DNA of 64,000 nucleotides, taken from contig CANIGJ010000005.1 of assembly GCA_947467145.1 (NCBI GenBank), forward strand, positions 1 through 64,000. Direction: 5' to 3'. Below the pieces are notes generated by a model that searched no databases, had not been told where the DNA came from, and saw nothing but the letters and a program-made list of their open reading frames with translations. This DNA is from Rhodospirillaceae bacterium (GTDB taxonomy: Bacteria; Pseudomonadota; Alphaproteobacteria; Rhodospirillales; UBA2165). Below, piece by piece: positions 41,595 through 52,108 of this stretch. The position numbers and the translations under genes were made by a program. Each line of letters starts with the position of its first letter. The first letter of the stretch is position 1.

Positions 41595-42097
41595 AGGGCG
41601 CGCTCCGCCTGCGCCATCATATAGCCGGGCGCGGTGCGGTGATGCGCATGGCAGATGGCGATCGCCAAGGCGTCCGCCGCGTCGGGCGAGGCCACCAGGC
41701 ATCCGGGCAGCAATGTGCGCACCATCATCTGTATCTGTCCCTTTTCGGCGTGACCGGCGCCGACCACTGATTTTTTGACCAGATTCGCAGGGTATTCGGC
41801 AACCGGAAGCGCAAAGCGGGCAGGCACCAGCAATGCGATGCCACGGGCCTGGCCGAGCTTGAGGGTCGACGCGCCGTTCTTGTTCACGAACGTCTCTTCC
41901 ACCGCCGCTTCCTGTGGCAGATGGGTTTCGATGACTTCGGCGATGCCGTCGTAAAGCTGCACCAGTCGTTCGGCGAGCGTTGCGGTGGCGGTGCTTTTGA
42001 CCACACCGGCCGCGACGAAGATCAGGCGATTGCCTTGGGACTCGATGATGCCCCAACCGGTGTTTCTCAATCCGGGGTCTATACCGAGCAACCGCAT
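41591..42097 (-). CDS. ruvC: Holliday junction endonuclease RuvC
   Basis: A 168-residue RNase-H-fold nuclease that cuts junctions handled by RuvAB. The first catalytic Asp is in [14 protein letters not shown] near residue 6; the glutamate in [10 protein letters not shown] near residue 68 and the aspartates in the C-terminal [17 protein letters not shown] block are all in place. It is the first ruv gene, 28 bases after the YebC gene end. Confidence 0.97.
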   Translation of the reverse strand: MRLLGIDPGLRNTGWGIIESQGNRLIFVAAGVVKSTATATLAERLVQLYDGIAEVIETHLPQEAAVEETFVNKNGASTLKLGQARGIALLVPARFALPVAEYPANLVKKSVVGAGHAEKGQIQMMVRTLLPGCLVASPDAADALAIAICHAHHRTAPGYMMAQAERAL

Positions 42098-42125
42098 CGC
42101 TTCTCTCGTATCCCCATATGGAAAG

Positions 42126-42878
42126 TCACGAATTCAGGCGGGCCATGACCTCTTCGGAAACTTCGAAGTTCGCCGACACGCGCTGCACATCGTCGTTATC
42201 GTCCAAGGTTTCGAGCAGCTTGAACAGGGTCAACGCCGTCGCCTCGTCGACCGGGATGGTGTTCTGCGGCCGCCAGTCGAAGCGCGCGGATTCCGGATCG
42301 CCAAATTTCTTGGTCAGCTCGTCGCGCACCACGGCCAGTTCGTCCGTCGCGCAATAAATGTCGTGCCCGGAGGTCTCATCCGACACGACGTCGGAGGCGC
42401 CGGCTTCCAGCGCCGCCTCGAACACCGCATCGGCACTGCCCGCCGAGGCCGGATAATGGATCGCACCGACGCGGTCGAACATGAAACTGACCGAGCCGTT
42501 TTCCCCCATGTTGCCGCCGAGCTTACCGAAGGTGGAGCGCACATCGGACGCCGTCCGGTTGCGGTTGTCGGTCAGCGCCTCGACGATGATGGCGACGCCG
42601 CCCGGGCCGAAGCCTTCATAGCGCACCTCTTCATAGTCCTCGGTGCCCTCGCCGCCGGCCGCGCGTTTGATGGCGCGATCGATATTGTCCTTGGGCATGT
42701 TGGCCTGCCGGGCCGCCTGGATGGCTGCACGCAGCCGCGGGTTGGTCGCCGGATCGGGAAGACCGCTTTTGACGGCAACGGTGACTTCACGGATCAACTT
42801 GGCAAACTGGCGCGCGCGCTTCGCATCCTGCGCGCCCTTGCGGAACATGATGTTCTTAAACTGGGAATGACCTGCCAT
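42126..42878 (-). CDS. yebC: YebC/PmpR family transcriptional regulator
   Basis: A 250-residue protein of the YebC/TACO1 family, which acts as a DNA-binding regulator or as a helper of translation. It starts [22 protein letters not shown], with the family marker HSxFKNIMxRKxxQD; the central [24 protein letters not shown] and [15 protein letters not shown] are clear. In-frame codons upstream of 42878 have no family character. The yebC-ruvC order is highly conserved. Confidence 0.95.
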   Translation of the reverse strand: MAGHSQFKNIMFRKGAQDAKRARQFAKLIREVTVAVKSGLPDPATNPRLRAAIQAARQANMPKDNIDRAIKRAAGGEGTEDYEEVRYEGFGPGGVAIIVEALTDNRNRTASDVRSTFGKLGGNMGENGSVSFMFDRVGAIHYPASAGSADAVFEAALEAGASDVVSDETSGHDIYCATDELAVVRDELTKKFGDPESARFDWRPQNTIPVDEATALTLFKLLETLDDNDDVQRVSANFEVSEEVMARLNS

Positions 42879-43110
42879 TTTCGCACTTAAACCAATGGGG
42901 GATTGTCCGAATCGAGGGCATAGCATGAATCGCGGGGGCGGACCAATGGCCGAGAGCCAACAATCCGTTATCATGCGAAAGGGGCCGGAATCCCAGGGAT
43001 TGCGCGGGCTAGCCGGGGCCTAGGGGGACCAGCCGTATCAAACGTTGACGCTCGCCCCGGCGCTCGGGTCATATGGCGAAAGTCGAGCGCCGACAGGGGG
43101 ATGTGACGTT

Positions 43111-44556
43111 ATGTTCAGCAAGGGGCGGACCCACGCACCCGAAACCGGCGCGGGCGGCGCAGCGGCGCCGAGTCCCAATGGCGCCGGCCCGGATGGCGGG
43201 CCTGCGCGTCCACGCTTTACCCCCTTCAGCATCGGTCTTCAGGTCGCCGCCCTCATCGTCGTCGGCGTTTTCCTGATCGGCGGGCTCGCTTTGATCGGTG
43301 AATCGCGCCTCGCCTCAGTCGCTCAAAACGCCCAGCGCGACCGCCAGACCGTCGAAGGCGACCGCGCCGATATCTCCCAAACCCTCACCGCGCTGCAGCG
43401 CGCGGCGGCAACCAGCGCCAACCATCTCGCGGCGTTTGGGCGGGCGGGCGACGCCATCGTCGCCGGACGCTCGACCTCGGCTGCGGCCGATCTCGCCGAA
43501 CGCGCCCTCACCGACTTCGCGCAATCGCTGCAGCAGCTCGATGCCTCGAACCGCTCTTTCGCCGTCGCGGTCGCCAAATCGGCGCATATGCGCCCATGGG
43601 ATGAGAGCGTTAATAATGACCAAGAAGCGTCCTATATAAAGACGGCCCGCGAACGCATCCAGACGATGCTGAAGGTCACCCAGGATCTTCCCGCCGGCCT
43701 CGCCAGCGTCGTCCTCGACAATCAGGAAATGACGGCGGCGGCCCGCAGCGGCAATGTCGCCGATGCGCGCGAGCTGTATCTGACGCGCCAATCGCCCAAG
43801 ATCGCGGGCCTAGAGCAATCGCTGCAAACCTTGCAGACCGCCATGATCGATTTCGGCGTCGAGTTCGCCGGGCGCCATACCTCGCTCATGCGCGCCACCG
43901 AAACCGAAGCTGAGGACCGCTACGACGGCTTGCATACCTCGTTTCGCCTGCAGGTCTTCTTGCTGATGCTGGTGCTGTGCGCCGGCGGTGCATTGATCGC
44001 GATCTACGGTCTCGCCATCCCGCTGGCCGATCTGACCGCCTCGGCCGCGCGTTTCGCCGAAGGCCGCTTCGAAGTGCCGACCACGGTGCTGGGCCGGCGC
44101 GACGAAATCGGCCGGCTGAGCCGGGCCCTGGAACGCATCCGCGAAACCGTCGCGACCGAAAAGCAGACGGTCTCGACACAGGGCCGCGAAGAACGCGAGG
44201 CGCGCGAAGCCGAACGGCTTGCCTTCAATACGATTGAGCGCGAGGTCCAGGCGCTGCGCAAGGATCGCGAACGTCTGGAGGCTGAACTGGCCGAAGCGGC
44301 CAACGTCGCCCAGGTTCAGGCCCAGGCCGCACCGCAGATCACGCCCGAAGCATTAGAGCAGGCGCGCGCCGAAGCGCTGGCCCAGGCCAAGGCACAGACC
44401 GATGCGCAGGCGCAGGCGGACGCCGCCGCGCACAAGCAAGCCATCGATAAAGCCAATGCGGAGATCGCCCGCCTCAAGACCGAACTCGAAAAGAAACCTG
44501 CTGCGGCCGCGCCCGATCCGGCGCACCGCGAAGCCCTGACCAAGGCCGAGACATAA
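43111..44556 (+). pseudogene. Chemoreceptor-like protein, N-terminal half (ends at an in-frame TAA)
   Basis: Starts MFSKGRTHAP at 43111. It carries a membrane helix (residues about 37-60), a periplasmic helical region of about 235 residues, a second membrane helix near 43940-44020, a HAMP-like segment ending with RRDEIGRLSRALERIRETV, and then an Ala/Glu/Lys/Gln-rich coiled coil. At 44554 a TAA interrupts it, and the reading continues without frame change into the signalling half (44674-46137). The two halves together form one gene of about 1008 codons. The truncated product would have no signalling domain. TAA may be a real nonsense mutation, a sequencing error or a read-through site. Confidence 0.75.
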
Positions 44557-44673
44557 GTCGCACGTCTCAAGATCCAGGTCGAGCGGCAGAACTCCAACGC
44601 CGTCACCGAAACCAAAAAGCATCAGGACGCCCTCACCCAGGCAAAAGCCGAGGTCGCGCGTCTGACCGACGAG

Positions 44674-46137
44674 ATGCAGAAATTGAAGGCCGCCACCCCG
44701 GCCGGCGGCGCCGATGCGGAGGCGCTGGTCAAGGCCGGCACGGAAATCGCGCGCCTGAAAAAACAGATCGAGCAGCAAGGCACCGCGGCGGCCGCGAGCG
44801 AGAAAACCCACAAGGACGCGATTGAAAGCGCCAAAACGGAAGTCACCCGTTTGACCGGCGAACTCGCGCAGCTGAACGCCGAACTCACGCAACTGAAGAA
44901 CGCGCCGCGCCCGGCCCCCGCACCTGCCGCCGCCGACAAGGCGACGCGCGATGCGCTCAATCAAGCGCGCACGGAAATCGCGCGCATCAAGAACGAACAA
45001 GTGCGCGACCGCAACATGGCGCGCAAGTCGGCCGGCGATGCCCTCGCCGCGTTCGAGGCCCGCGTCGCACAGATCGCCGCCGACGCACAGGCTGAACGCG
45101 AACGCCTCAACAGCGTCACCGCCGAAGCAAACAAAGTGGCCGCCGCCGCGCAGGATGAACTCATCCGTATCGGCTCGGCCCTGGCGCTCGAGAAACAAGC
45201 GCGCGAAGACGACCTGATCCAGGCGCAGGCCGTCCATGCCCGTCAGATGGCCGAACTGCAAAATCGCCTCGCCGAGCAGCAGGCCGACCGCGTGCAGGTC
45301 ATCAACGAACTGATCAACGGTTTCGAAACGGCGATCACGACGGCCGTTGCCGCCGTACAAAATGCCTCGCACGACGTCGCCATCGTGTCCGGCCAGATGG
45401 GCGAGGTCGCGCAACGCGCAGGCCAGCAACGCGGCGATATCTCGACCCGGGTGGGGCGCGCCTCGGCGAGCATCCAGACGGCGGCCACTGCCGCACAGCA
45501 GATCGCGACCGCATTCGATGAACTCACCCATCAGCTGGGCCAATCGGTGAATGCGGCGAGCGGCGCCACCACATCGGCGCGCTTCGTCAACGATGCGGTC
45601 CAAGCGCTCGAAACCGCCGCCGGTCGCATCAGCGAAGCCGGCACCGTCATTACCGATATCGCCGAACGCACCAACGTGCTGTCGCTGAACGCCAGCATTG
45701 AAGCCGCCAAGGCGGGCGATGCCGGCAAGGGCTTCGTCGTCGTCGCGGCCGAGATCAAGTCGCTGGCCAATCGCACCGTGCGGACCGGCAAGGAATTGAG
45801 CGACCGTATCAAGGCTGTCGGCTTGGCCGCCGGTTCCGTGCGGGCCGCTTTCGCCGGCGTCAACACGGCCTTGAACGAACTCGATGCGCTCTCCAGCAAA
45901 ACGGCGCGCGCGGTCGCCCTGCAAAGCAGCTCGGCCCGCAATATCGCCAGCGGCGTACACGCGGCGGCCGAAGGCACCGAAAGCATCAACCGCGCCGTGA
46001 CCGAGACCACCTCGTCGCTCGAATCCTCCGGCCGCGTCGTGGCGAGCGCGCAGAATGCGGCGCGTACCCTCGACCAACAGGCGCAGGAACTACGCCGTCA
46101 GGTCGATGAATTCCTGAACGCGATCCGTTCGGCCTAA
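44674..46137 (+). pseudogene. Methyl-accepting chemotaxis signalling half (in frame after the TAA)
   Basis: The same reading frame resumes after TAA 44554-44556; the first ATG is 44674. It contains further coiled-coil repeat units and then, from about 45300, an MCP-type signalling domain with the hairpin tip [20 protein letters not shown] and [18 protein letters not shown], close to the MCP consensus. The C-terminus [14 protein letters not shown] is typical of receptors without a CheR/CheB pentapeptide. Without the N-terminal half, the product would be cytoplasmic. Compare with 43111-44556. Confidence 0.8.
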
Positions 46138-46164
46138 GGCCGACCGAGCAAGACTGGCTTAATT

Positions 46165-46971
46165 TTAAAGAGTAGCGATCAGTCCGCCGCCCATACGTAG
46201 CGGTTGGCAGCTTTTCGCCAGGCCCGTCGCGTCGTCGGTCTCGACGACAATGGCGCACACCGTCGCTTCGCCTTCGGCCGGCTCCAGTTTGTCGCCCGGG
46301 ATCTTGCGGATGAAGCGCCCGACGGCAGCTTCCTTCTTCATGCCGATCACCGAATTGTAATCGCCGCACATGCCGGCATCGGTCTGATAGGCCGTGCCGC
46401 CCGGCAGGACGCGCGCATCCGCCGTCGGGATATGCGAGTGCGAACCAACCACCATCGACACGCGGCCGTCGAGATGCACGCCCATCGCGGTCTTCTCACT
46501 GGTCGCTTCGGCATGAATATCGACAAAGATCGCATCGACGCTGGCACCCAGGCGATGATTATAAAGCGCGCTTTCCACGCTCGCGAACGGATCGTCGAGC
46601 GGCTCCATGAACAGCCGCCCCATGACCTGAATGACGAGTACGCGCTTGCCGCTCTTGGTCTCGGCGATGACCGAGCCCGAGCCCGGCGTCAACTTGGGAT
46701 AATTGTTGGGCCGCAACAGGCGCGGCTCGCGTTCGATATAACCGACGATCTCGCGCTGATCCCAGGCATGATTGCCGGTGACGATGACGTCGATGCCGGC
46801 CTCGAAGAATTCCTTGCAGATCTTTTCGGTGATGCCGAAGCCGTGCGCGGCGTTTTCACCGTTGGCGATCAACATATCCGGCGCGTGGCGCGCGCGGATC
46901 TCGTCGAGGCTGTTCAGCACGGCGACGCGGCCCGATTTACCGACGATATCGCCGAAATAGATGATCTTCAT
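46165..46971 (-). CDS. YmdB family metallophosphoesterase
   Basis: A 268-residue calcineurin-like phosphoesterase of the YmdB type, which acts on cyclic nucleotides or nucleotidyl substrates. Features are IIYFGDIVGKSGR at the N-terminus (first metal Asp), LIANGENAAHG, DVIVTGNHAWDQ, VDIHAEATSEK and VVGSHSHIPTADARVLP, which together give the dinuclear metal site. The start overlaps the 5-FCL stop as ATGA. Its cellular role in alphaproteobacteria is not established. Confidence 0.93.
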   Translation of the reverse strand: MKIIYFGDIVGKSGRVAVLNSLDEIRARHAPDMLIANGENAAHGFGITEKICKEFFEAGIDVIVTGNHAWDQREIVGYIEREPRLLRPNNYPKLTPGSGSVIAETKSGKRVLVIQVMGRLFMEPLDDPFASVESALYNHRLGASVDAIFVDIHAEATSEKTAMGVHLDGRVSMVVGSHSHIPTADARVLPGGTAYQTDAGMCGDYNSVIGMKKEAAVGRFIRKIPGDKLEPAEGEATVCAIVVETDDATGLAKSCQPLRMGGGLIATL

Positions 46972-47573
46972 ACGCTCAGTACCCTAGGCGCGAAGTGGCG
47001 CGCTTTTTGTTCGGTCAAAATCCAATCCAACGGCTGGTCAAAACTCTCATGTGGCACATCGCTCCGCAACTGCCCCTCGAAGGCGACGCCGACGGTCAGA
47101 TACGGCGGATCGCGCCGCAGCAAGCGAAGTTGTTCGATGGTGCGGTCATAATAGCCGCCGCCGTAACCGAGGCGATAACCCTCCTCATCGAACGCCAGCA
47201 ATGGCACCAGCGAAATGTCCGGCGTCGCCGGCGGACGATCCGGCCCGGGCTCCGGGATGCCGAAGGATGAAACGATGAAGGGCATGCCGGGTTCCCACAC
47301 GCGAAAGGTCAGCGGCATATGTTTGATCGTGACCACCGGCAACGTGCACACGCAACCACGCCCGTGCAGCGCTTCGAGCAACGGTTTGATATCGAGTTCC
47401 TCGCCGACCGGCCAGAAGGCCGAAACGACCGTGCCCGGCGTGGGTGCGAAAGTTTCGAGAAATCGGTCGCGAATGGCGCGCGCGGCCGCTGCCGCATCGA
47501 AGCCGGCGACCAATCGGGCGCGCTCGGCTATGGCTTGTTTGCGCAAGGCGCGCTTGAAGAGCCGTGGATCCAT
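46968..47573 (-). CDS. 5-formyltetrahydrofolate cyclo-ligase
   Basis: It recycles 5-formyl-THF to 5,10-methenyl-THF in folate metabolism (ygfA in E. coli). A 201-residue enzyme with the early phosphate contact region (FKRALRKQAIAERARL), VVSAFWPVGEELDI, and the C-terminal ATP/folate loop GYGGGYYDRTI. It lies directly downstream of the 6S RNA locus, the common proteobacterial arrangement in which 6S RNA and this gene share a transcript. Confidence 0.95.
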   Translation of the reverse strand: MDPRLFKRALRKQAIAERARLVAGFDAAAAARAIRDRFLETFAPTPGTVVSAFWPVGEELDIKPLLEALHGRGCVCTLPVVTIKHMPLTFRVWEPGMPFIVSSFGIPEPGPDRPPATPDISLVPLLAFDEEGYRLGYGGGYYDRTIEQLRLLRRDPPYLTVGVAFEGQLRSDVPHESFDQPLDWILTEQKARHFAPRVLSV

Positions 47574-47604
47574 GAGCCTATTGTGGCGAAGGTTCGGGAG
47601 AGGT

Positions 47605-47763
47605 GGGTCCGCCGCGAGAACCGTTAGAAGTCTATATCCTCCTAGGCCCTACGGACTAGGTGGGCGCCGTATACCGAGCCCGAAGGCTCGACAGGGACAG
47701 CTCCCTATGGAAGCGAATCGGCCCTGGGGAATTGCACTTCGAGACGAGAGCCGCAGCGTACCC
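47605..47763 (-). ncRNA. ssrS: 6S RNA
   Basis: No reading frame fits this interval between zapA and the 5-FCL gene, the standard 6S locus in proteobacteria. On the minus strand the ends can pair: GGGT and GCTGCG (47763-47760, 47757-47752) with CGCGGC and ACCC near 47616-47605. Between them lie TTCCCCAGGGC, a tetraloop hairpin GAGCCTTCGGGCTC, and CCTAGTCCGTAGG, consistent with a long interrupted hairpin with a central bubble. 6S RNA binds sigma70-RNA polymerase in stationary phase. Ends are approximate, and no covariance search was run. Confidence 0.75.
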
Positions 47764-47772
47764 GTCTGTAAC

Positions 47773-48102
47773 CTAGGCTCGTTCCAGCCGATCGGCAATG
47801 CCCTCGATCCGCGAGGCCAGCTTGTCGAGATCGCCGATCGCCATTGCGGCGGCAGCCACGGTGGGCCCGCGACGCTCGCTCCGCAGTTGATCCAGCTCGG
47901 TATAAACCTCGGACAATTCGTCGGCGACAAGCAGTGACGCCATCACCAAAAGGCGCGCATCGCCGACTTGACCGACGGCGGCGACGAGTTCGTCCACCCG
48001 CTTGTCGATGTATTGCGACAGGCGCGCGAGATGCGCTTCCTGCCCATCATCACAGGCGATGTCGTATTTGCGTCCGTTGATGGTGACCGCAACCTTGGCC
48101 AT
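47773..48102 (-). CDS. zapA: Cell division protein ZapA
   Basis: A 109-residue protein that cross-links FtsZ filaments at the division site. It begins AKVAVTINGRKYDIACDDG, the conserved ZapA globular head, followed by RLSQYIDKRVDELVAAVGQVGDARLLV and a C-terminal coiled coil. ATG 48102 is preferred over an upstream in-frame start at 48132. It follows a ZapB-like coiled-coil gene and precedes the 6S RNA. Confidence 0.93.
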   Translation of the reverse strand: MAKVAVTINGRKYDIACDDGQEAHLARLSQYIDKRVDELVAAVGQVGDARLLVMASLLVADELSEVYTELDQLRSERRGPTVAAAAMAIGDLDKLASRIEGIADRLERA

Positions 48103-48138
48103 AGCGCTTCCTGCCGGATGAAATCCCGGCACCCCAAG

Positions 48139-48405
48139 TTATTCTTCGAGCAACACCTTCACGCGGCCGATGGCAGCATCGAGCCGTGCCGAAACGACCT
48201 TGTTGGTTTCCTTCAGGCGGCCGATTTCGGCCCGCGCCTCATCAAGCTCGATGGTCTCGCCACCCTGCCCACTCACCTGCTCGGCACGCGTCTCAATGGC
48301 GCGTTCAAGCCGGTCCATCGCCATCTCCAAACGGGATTTGGCGTGGTTCATATTGGTCGATGGATCGCTGGGCAGAGTCGTCACGGGGCCTGACTTCCGT
48401 GTCAA
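48139..48405 (-). CDS. Small coiled-coil protein (DUF4164/ZapB-like)
   Basis: An 88-residue (or 70-residue, if ATG 48351 is used) mostly coiled-coil protein: SRLEMAMDRLERAIETRAEQ followed by ETIELDEARAEIGRLKETNKVVSARLDAAIGRVK. It lies directly before zapA and resembles the short DUF4164-type coiled-coil proteins that accompany zapA in alphaproteobacteria. A role at the divisome is inferred from position only. Confidence 0.75.
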   Translation of the reverse strand: MTRKSGPVTTLPSDPSTNMNHAKSRLEMAMDRLERAIETRAEQVSGQGGETIELDEARAEIGRLKETNKVVSARLDAAIGRVKVLLEE

Positions 48406-48488
48406 TTATGGGCCACCTTAATCCGTGTCGGCCGAATCCGTCAATAGGTACAAGGCACTACAGGCGTTCTTTTACCTAAAATTGCCAG

Positions 48489-48517
48489 TTGACGACGCGG
48501 GCGCCAAATCCGATTGT
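48489..48517 (+). promoter_or_regulatory. Possible promoter of gap
   Basis: TTGACG (48489-48494) and GATTGT (48512-48517) are separated by 17 bases, about 70 bases before the gap ATG. The -35 is good and the -10 is weak. Confidence 0.3.
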
Positions 48518-48586
48518 GCAGAGCAAATGCGGCCCTTTTCCCCAGGGCCCGTGCCGGAAAAGCCACCTACGGAGGATTGATCATCC

Positions 48587-49591
48587 ATGCGCGTCGCCAT
48601 CAACGGATTTGGACGCATCGGACGTCTTGTGTACCGCGCCATTCTCGAAGCCAAACGCAGCGATCTCGAAGTCGTGTGCATCAATGACCTGGGCCCCGCA
48701 GCCACCAGCGCGCATCTGCTCAAGTATGACTCGGTGCACGGCATTCTGCCCTTCGATGTGAAGGCGACCGACACCAGCCTCGACGCCGGCCAAGGTCCAG
48801 TCCGCATCACCGCCGAGCGCGATCCCGCCAAGCTGCCGTGGAAAGAACTCAACGTCGATGTGGCGCTCGAATGCACGGGCATCTTCACCGCCAAGGCGAA
48901 GGCGCAGCTGCATCTCGACGCCGGCGCCAAGCGCGTGCTGATCTCCGCCCCGGCCGACGATGCCGACCTGACGGTGGTGTTCGGCGTCAACGACGGCAAG
49001 ATCACCAAAGACCACAAGATCATCTCCAACGCGTCGTGCACCACCAACTGCCTCGCTCCCGTAGCCCATGTGCTCAATCAGGCCTTCGGCATCGAACGCG
49101 GCTTCATGACGACGGTGCACTCCTACACCGGCGATCAGGTGACGGTGGATACGTTGCATAAGGATCTGCGTCGTGCGCGCGCCTCGGCGGTCTCGATGAT
49201 CCCGACTTCGACCGGTGCGGCCCGCGCCATCGGCCTCGTGCTGCCGGAACTCAAAGGCAAGCTCGACGGCAGCGCCATCCGCGTGCCGACGCCGAACGTC
49301 TCGATGATCGACCTGACCTTCGTTTCCAAGAAGTCGACGACCGTCCAGGAAGTCAACGAGGCCATCAAAAAAGCCGCGTCCTCGGGCCCGCTCAAGGGTA
49401 TCCTCGGCTTCACCGATCAACCGTTGGTCAGCCACGACTTCAACCACGATGCCCGTTCCTCGATCTTCGACAGCCTGGAGACCCAGGTGCTCGACGGTAC
49501 CTTCGTGCGCGTGCTGTCGTGGTACGACAACGAATGGGGCTTCTCCAACCGCATGCTCGACACCACGGGCGCGATCGGCAAGACGCTCTAA
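48587..49591 (+). CDS. gap: Glyceraldehyde-3-phosphate dehydrogenase, type I
   Basis: Glycolytic and gluconeogenic enzyme of 334 residues. The Rossmann motif INGFGRIGRLVYRA opens the protein; the catalytic Cys151 is in SNASCTTNCLAPVAHVL; the substrate block HSYTGDQ, the S-loop region and the C-terminal WYDNEWGFSNRM are present. GGAGGATTGAT lies upstream of the ATG. A strong terminator follows it, so it is its own unit. No pgk or tkt gene is next to it, unlike in many alphaproteobacteria. Confidence 0.98.
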   Translation: MRVAINGFGRIGRLVYRAILEAKRSDLEVVCINDLGPAATSAHLLKYDSVHGILPFDVKATDTSLDAGQGPVRITAERDPAKLPWKELNVDVALECTGIFTAKAKAQLHLDAGAKRVLISAPADDADLTVVFGVNDGKITKDHKIISNASCTTNCLAPVAHVLNQAFGIERGFMTTVHSYTGDQVTVDTLHKDLRRARASAVSMIPTSTGAARAIGLVLPELKGKLDGSAIRVPTPNVSMIDLTFVSKKSTTVQEVNEAIKKAASSGPLKGILGFTDQPLVSHDFNHDARSSIFDSLETQVLDGTFVRVLSWYDNEWGFSNRMLDTTGAIGKTL

Positions 49592-49604
49592 GCTTTTTCA
49601 CCAG

Positions 49605-49643
49605 CGGCGGCGTGAGGCACACCTCACGCCGCCGTTTTCATTT
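49605..49643 (+). terminator. Intrinsic terminator after gap
   Basis: A perfect 13-bp stem, CGGCGGCGTGAGG (49605-49617) with CCTCACGCCGCCG (49622-49634), loop CACA, followed by TTTTCATTTTC. It separates gap from the ABC operon. Confidence 0.93.
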
Positions 49644-49660
49644 TCAGACGGACATTTGCG

Positions 49661-50592
<932 letters not shown>

Positions 50593-50596
<4 letters not shown>

Positions 50597-51354
50597 ACAT
50601 CTACGCGATCCGCGCGATCTATCATTTCGAATTGGCACGCACGCGGCGTACCTTGATGCAAAGCATCCTGGCGCCGGTGCTGTCGACCTCGCTCTATTTC
50701 ATCGTCTTCGGCTCGGCCATCGGCGGGCGCATCAACCAGATCGACGGCATTCCCTACGGCGCCTTCATCGTGCCCGGCCTGATCATGCTGCTGCTGCTGA
50801 CCGAAGGCATCTCCAACGCCTCGTTCGGCATCTATTTCCCGAAATGGAGCGGCACGATCTATGAAGTGCTGTCCGCCCCCATCTCGGCGTTCGAGATCGT
50901 CGTCGGTTATGTCGGCGCCGCCGCCACCAAATCGCTGATCCTCGGCCTGCTGGTGTTCGCGACCTCGCGCTTCTTCGTGACTTACGAAATCGCGCATCCG
51001 TTCTGGATGATCGCCTTCCTCGTACTGACGGCCGTGACGTTCTGCCTGTTCGGTTTCATCATCGGGCTGTGGGCCGACGGCTTCGAGAAACTGCAGATCA
51101 TCCCGCTGCTGGTCATCACGCCGCTGACCTTTCTCGGTGGCAGCTTCTATTCGATCCAGATGCTGCCCCCCTTCTGGTATCAGATCTCGCTGCTCAATCC
51201 GGTCGTCTATCTGATCAACGGCTTCCGCTGGACCTTCTTCGGCTTTGCCGACGTCCATATCGAGATTTGCGTCGCCGTCGTGCTCGCTTTTCTGCTCATC
51301 TGCTTCAGCGCGGTGTGGTGGATTTTCCGCACCGGCTATAAACTGAAATCCTAA
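50593..51354 (+). CDS. ABC-2 type transporter permease
   Basis: A 253-residue membrane protein with about six hydrophobic helices, forming an ABC-2 (DrrB/NodJ-like) permease; [19 protein letters not shown] and the late [19 protein letters not shown] are the family's typical blocks. It is coupled to the ATPase by an ATGA overlap, and its own stop overlaps the thiE start (TAATG). Confidence 0.9.
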
Positions 51355-52001
51355 TGGCCGATTCCAAACAGCCCACCTGCCGCCTCTACCTCGTCACGCC
51401 GCCCAAAATCGAGGCGGCCAGCTTCGCCGATATTCTGGCCATCGCCCTCGATGCCGGCGATGTCGGCTGCGTGCAACTGCGCCTGAAGGACATATCCAAG
51501 GACGACATCGCGCGTGCCGCCGAGATCCTGGCGCCGATCGCGCAAAGCCGCGATGTCGCGTTCTTGATGAACGACTATCCCGATCTCGCCTTTGCGACGG
51601 GCTGCGACGGCGTTCATGTCGGCCAGGAAGATGCGAGCTATGACGACGCGCGCCGTATCGTGGGCGCCGACGCCATCGTCGGCGTGACCTGCCATGACTC
51701 GCGCCACCTCGCTATGGAAGCGGCCGAGGCGGGTGCGGACTATGTCGCCTTCGGCGCCTTCTTCGCGACCCAGACCAAGAACGCCAGCGGCAATGCGCAT
51801 CCCGATATCCTGGCGGCCTGGAGCGAGATGGTGACGGTGCCAGCCGTCGCTATCGGCGGCATCACCCCACAAAATTGCGCGCCCCTGGTGCAGGCCGGCG
51901 CGGATTTCCTGGCCGTTGTCTCAGCCGTCTGGGACCATCCCAAGGGCCCGGGCGCAGCCGTACAGGAATTCAACGCGGCGATTGCCGCGGCCGCCGGCTA
52001 G
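51354..52001 (+). CDS. thiE: Thiamine-phosphate synthase family protein
   Basis: A 215-residue TIM-barrel enzyme that joins HMP-PP and the thiazole phosphate. Family blocks are [47 protein letters not shown], and the late [10 protein letters not shown]. Residues contacting the diphosphate and phosphate look conserved. It overlaps the permease stop. Some alphaproteobacteria have two ThiE-like proteins, so a non-canonical role is possible. No TPP riboswitch precedes it. Confidence 0.87.
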   Translation: MADSKQPTCRLYLVTPPKIEAASFADILAIALDAGDVGCVQLRLKDISKDDIARAAEILAPIAQSRDVAFLMNDYPDLAFATGCDGVHVGQEDASYDDARRIVGADAIVGVTCHDSRHLAMEAAEAGADYVAFGAFFATQTKNASGNAHPDILAAWSEMVTVPAVAIGGITPQNCAPLVQAGADFLAVVSAVWDHPKGPGAAVQEFNAAIAAAAG

Positions 52002-52108
52002 CCAACCGCCACTGCCTTGCCCGGGCGGAAGGCAAATGTTAGCTTCCGCGCCCGCCAACCTCCGGCGGCCCAATTCAAAACCATCACGCAGGCAAAGCGG
52101 CGCGCGCC

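Noticed and set aside
41595..42056. Upstream in-frame extension of ruvA
   Set aside because: It overlaps ruvC almost entirely; RuvA homology begins right after TTG 41594.
44353..46077. A 574-codon minus-strand frame over the chemoreceptor gene
   Set aside because: Plus-strand sequence has membrane, HAMP and MCP features in the correct order; the minus frame is low complexity.
51240..51353. TPP riboswitch upstream of thiE
   Set aside because: The permease coding sequence runs into the thiE start, and no thi-box sequence is present. The thiD start likewise has no leader.
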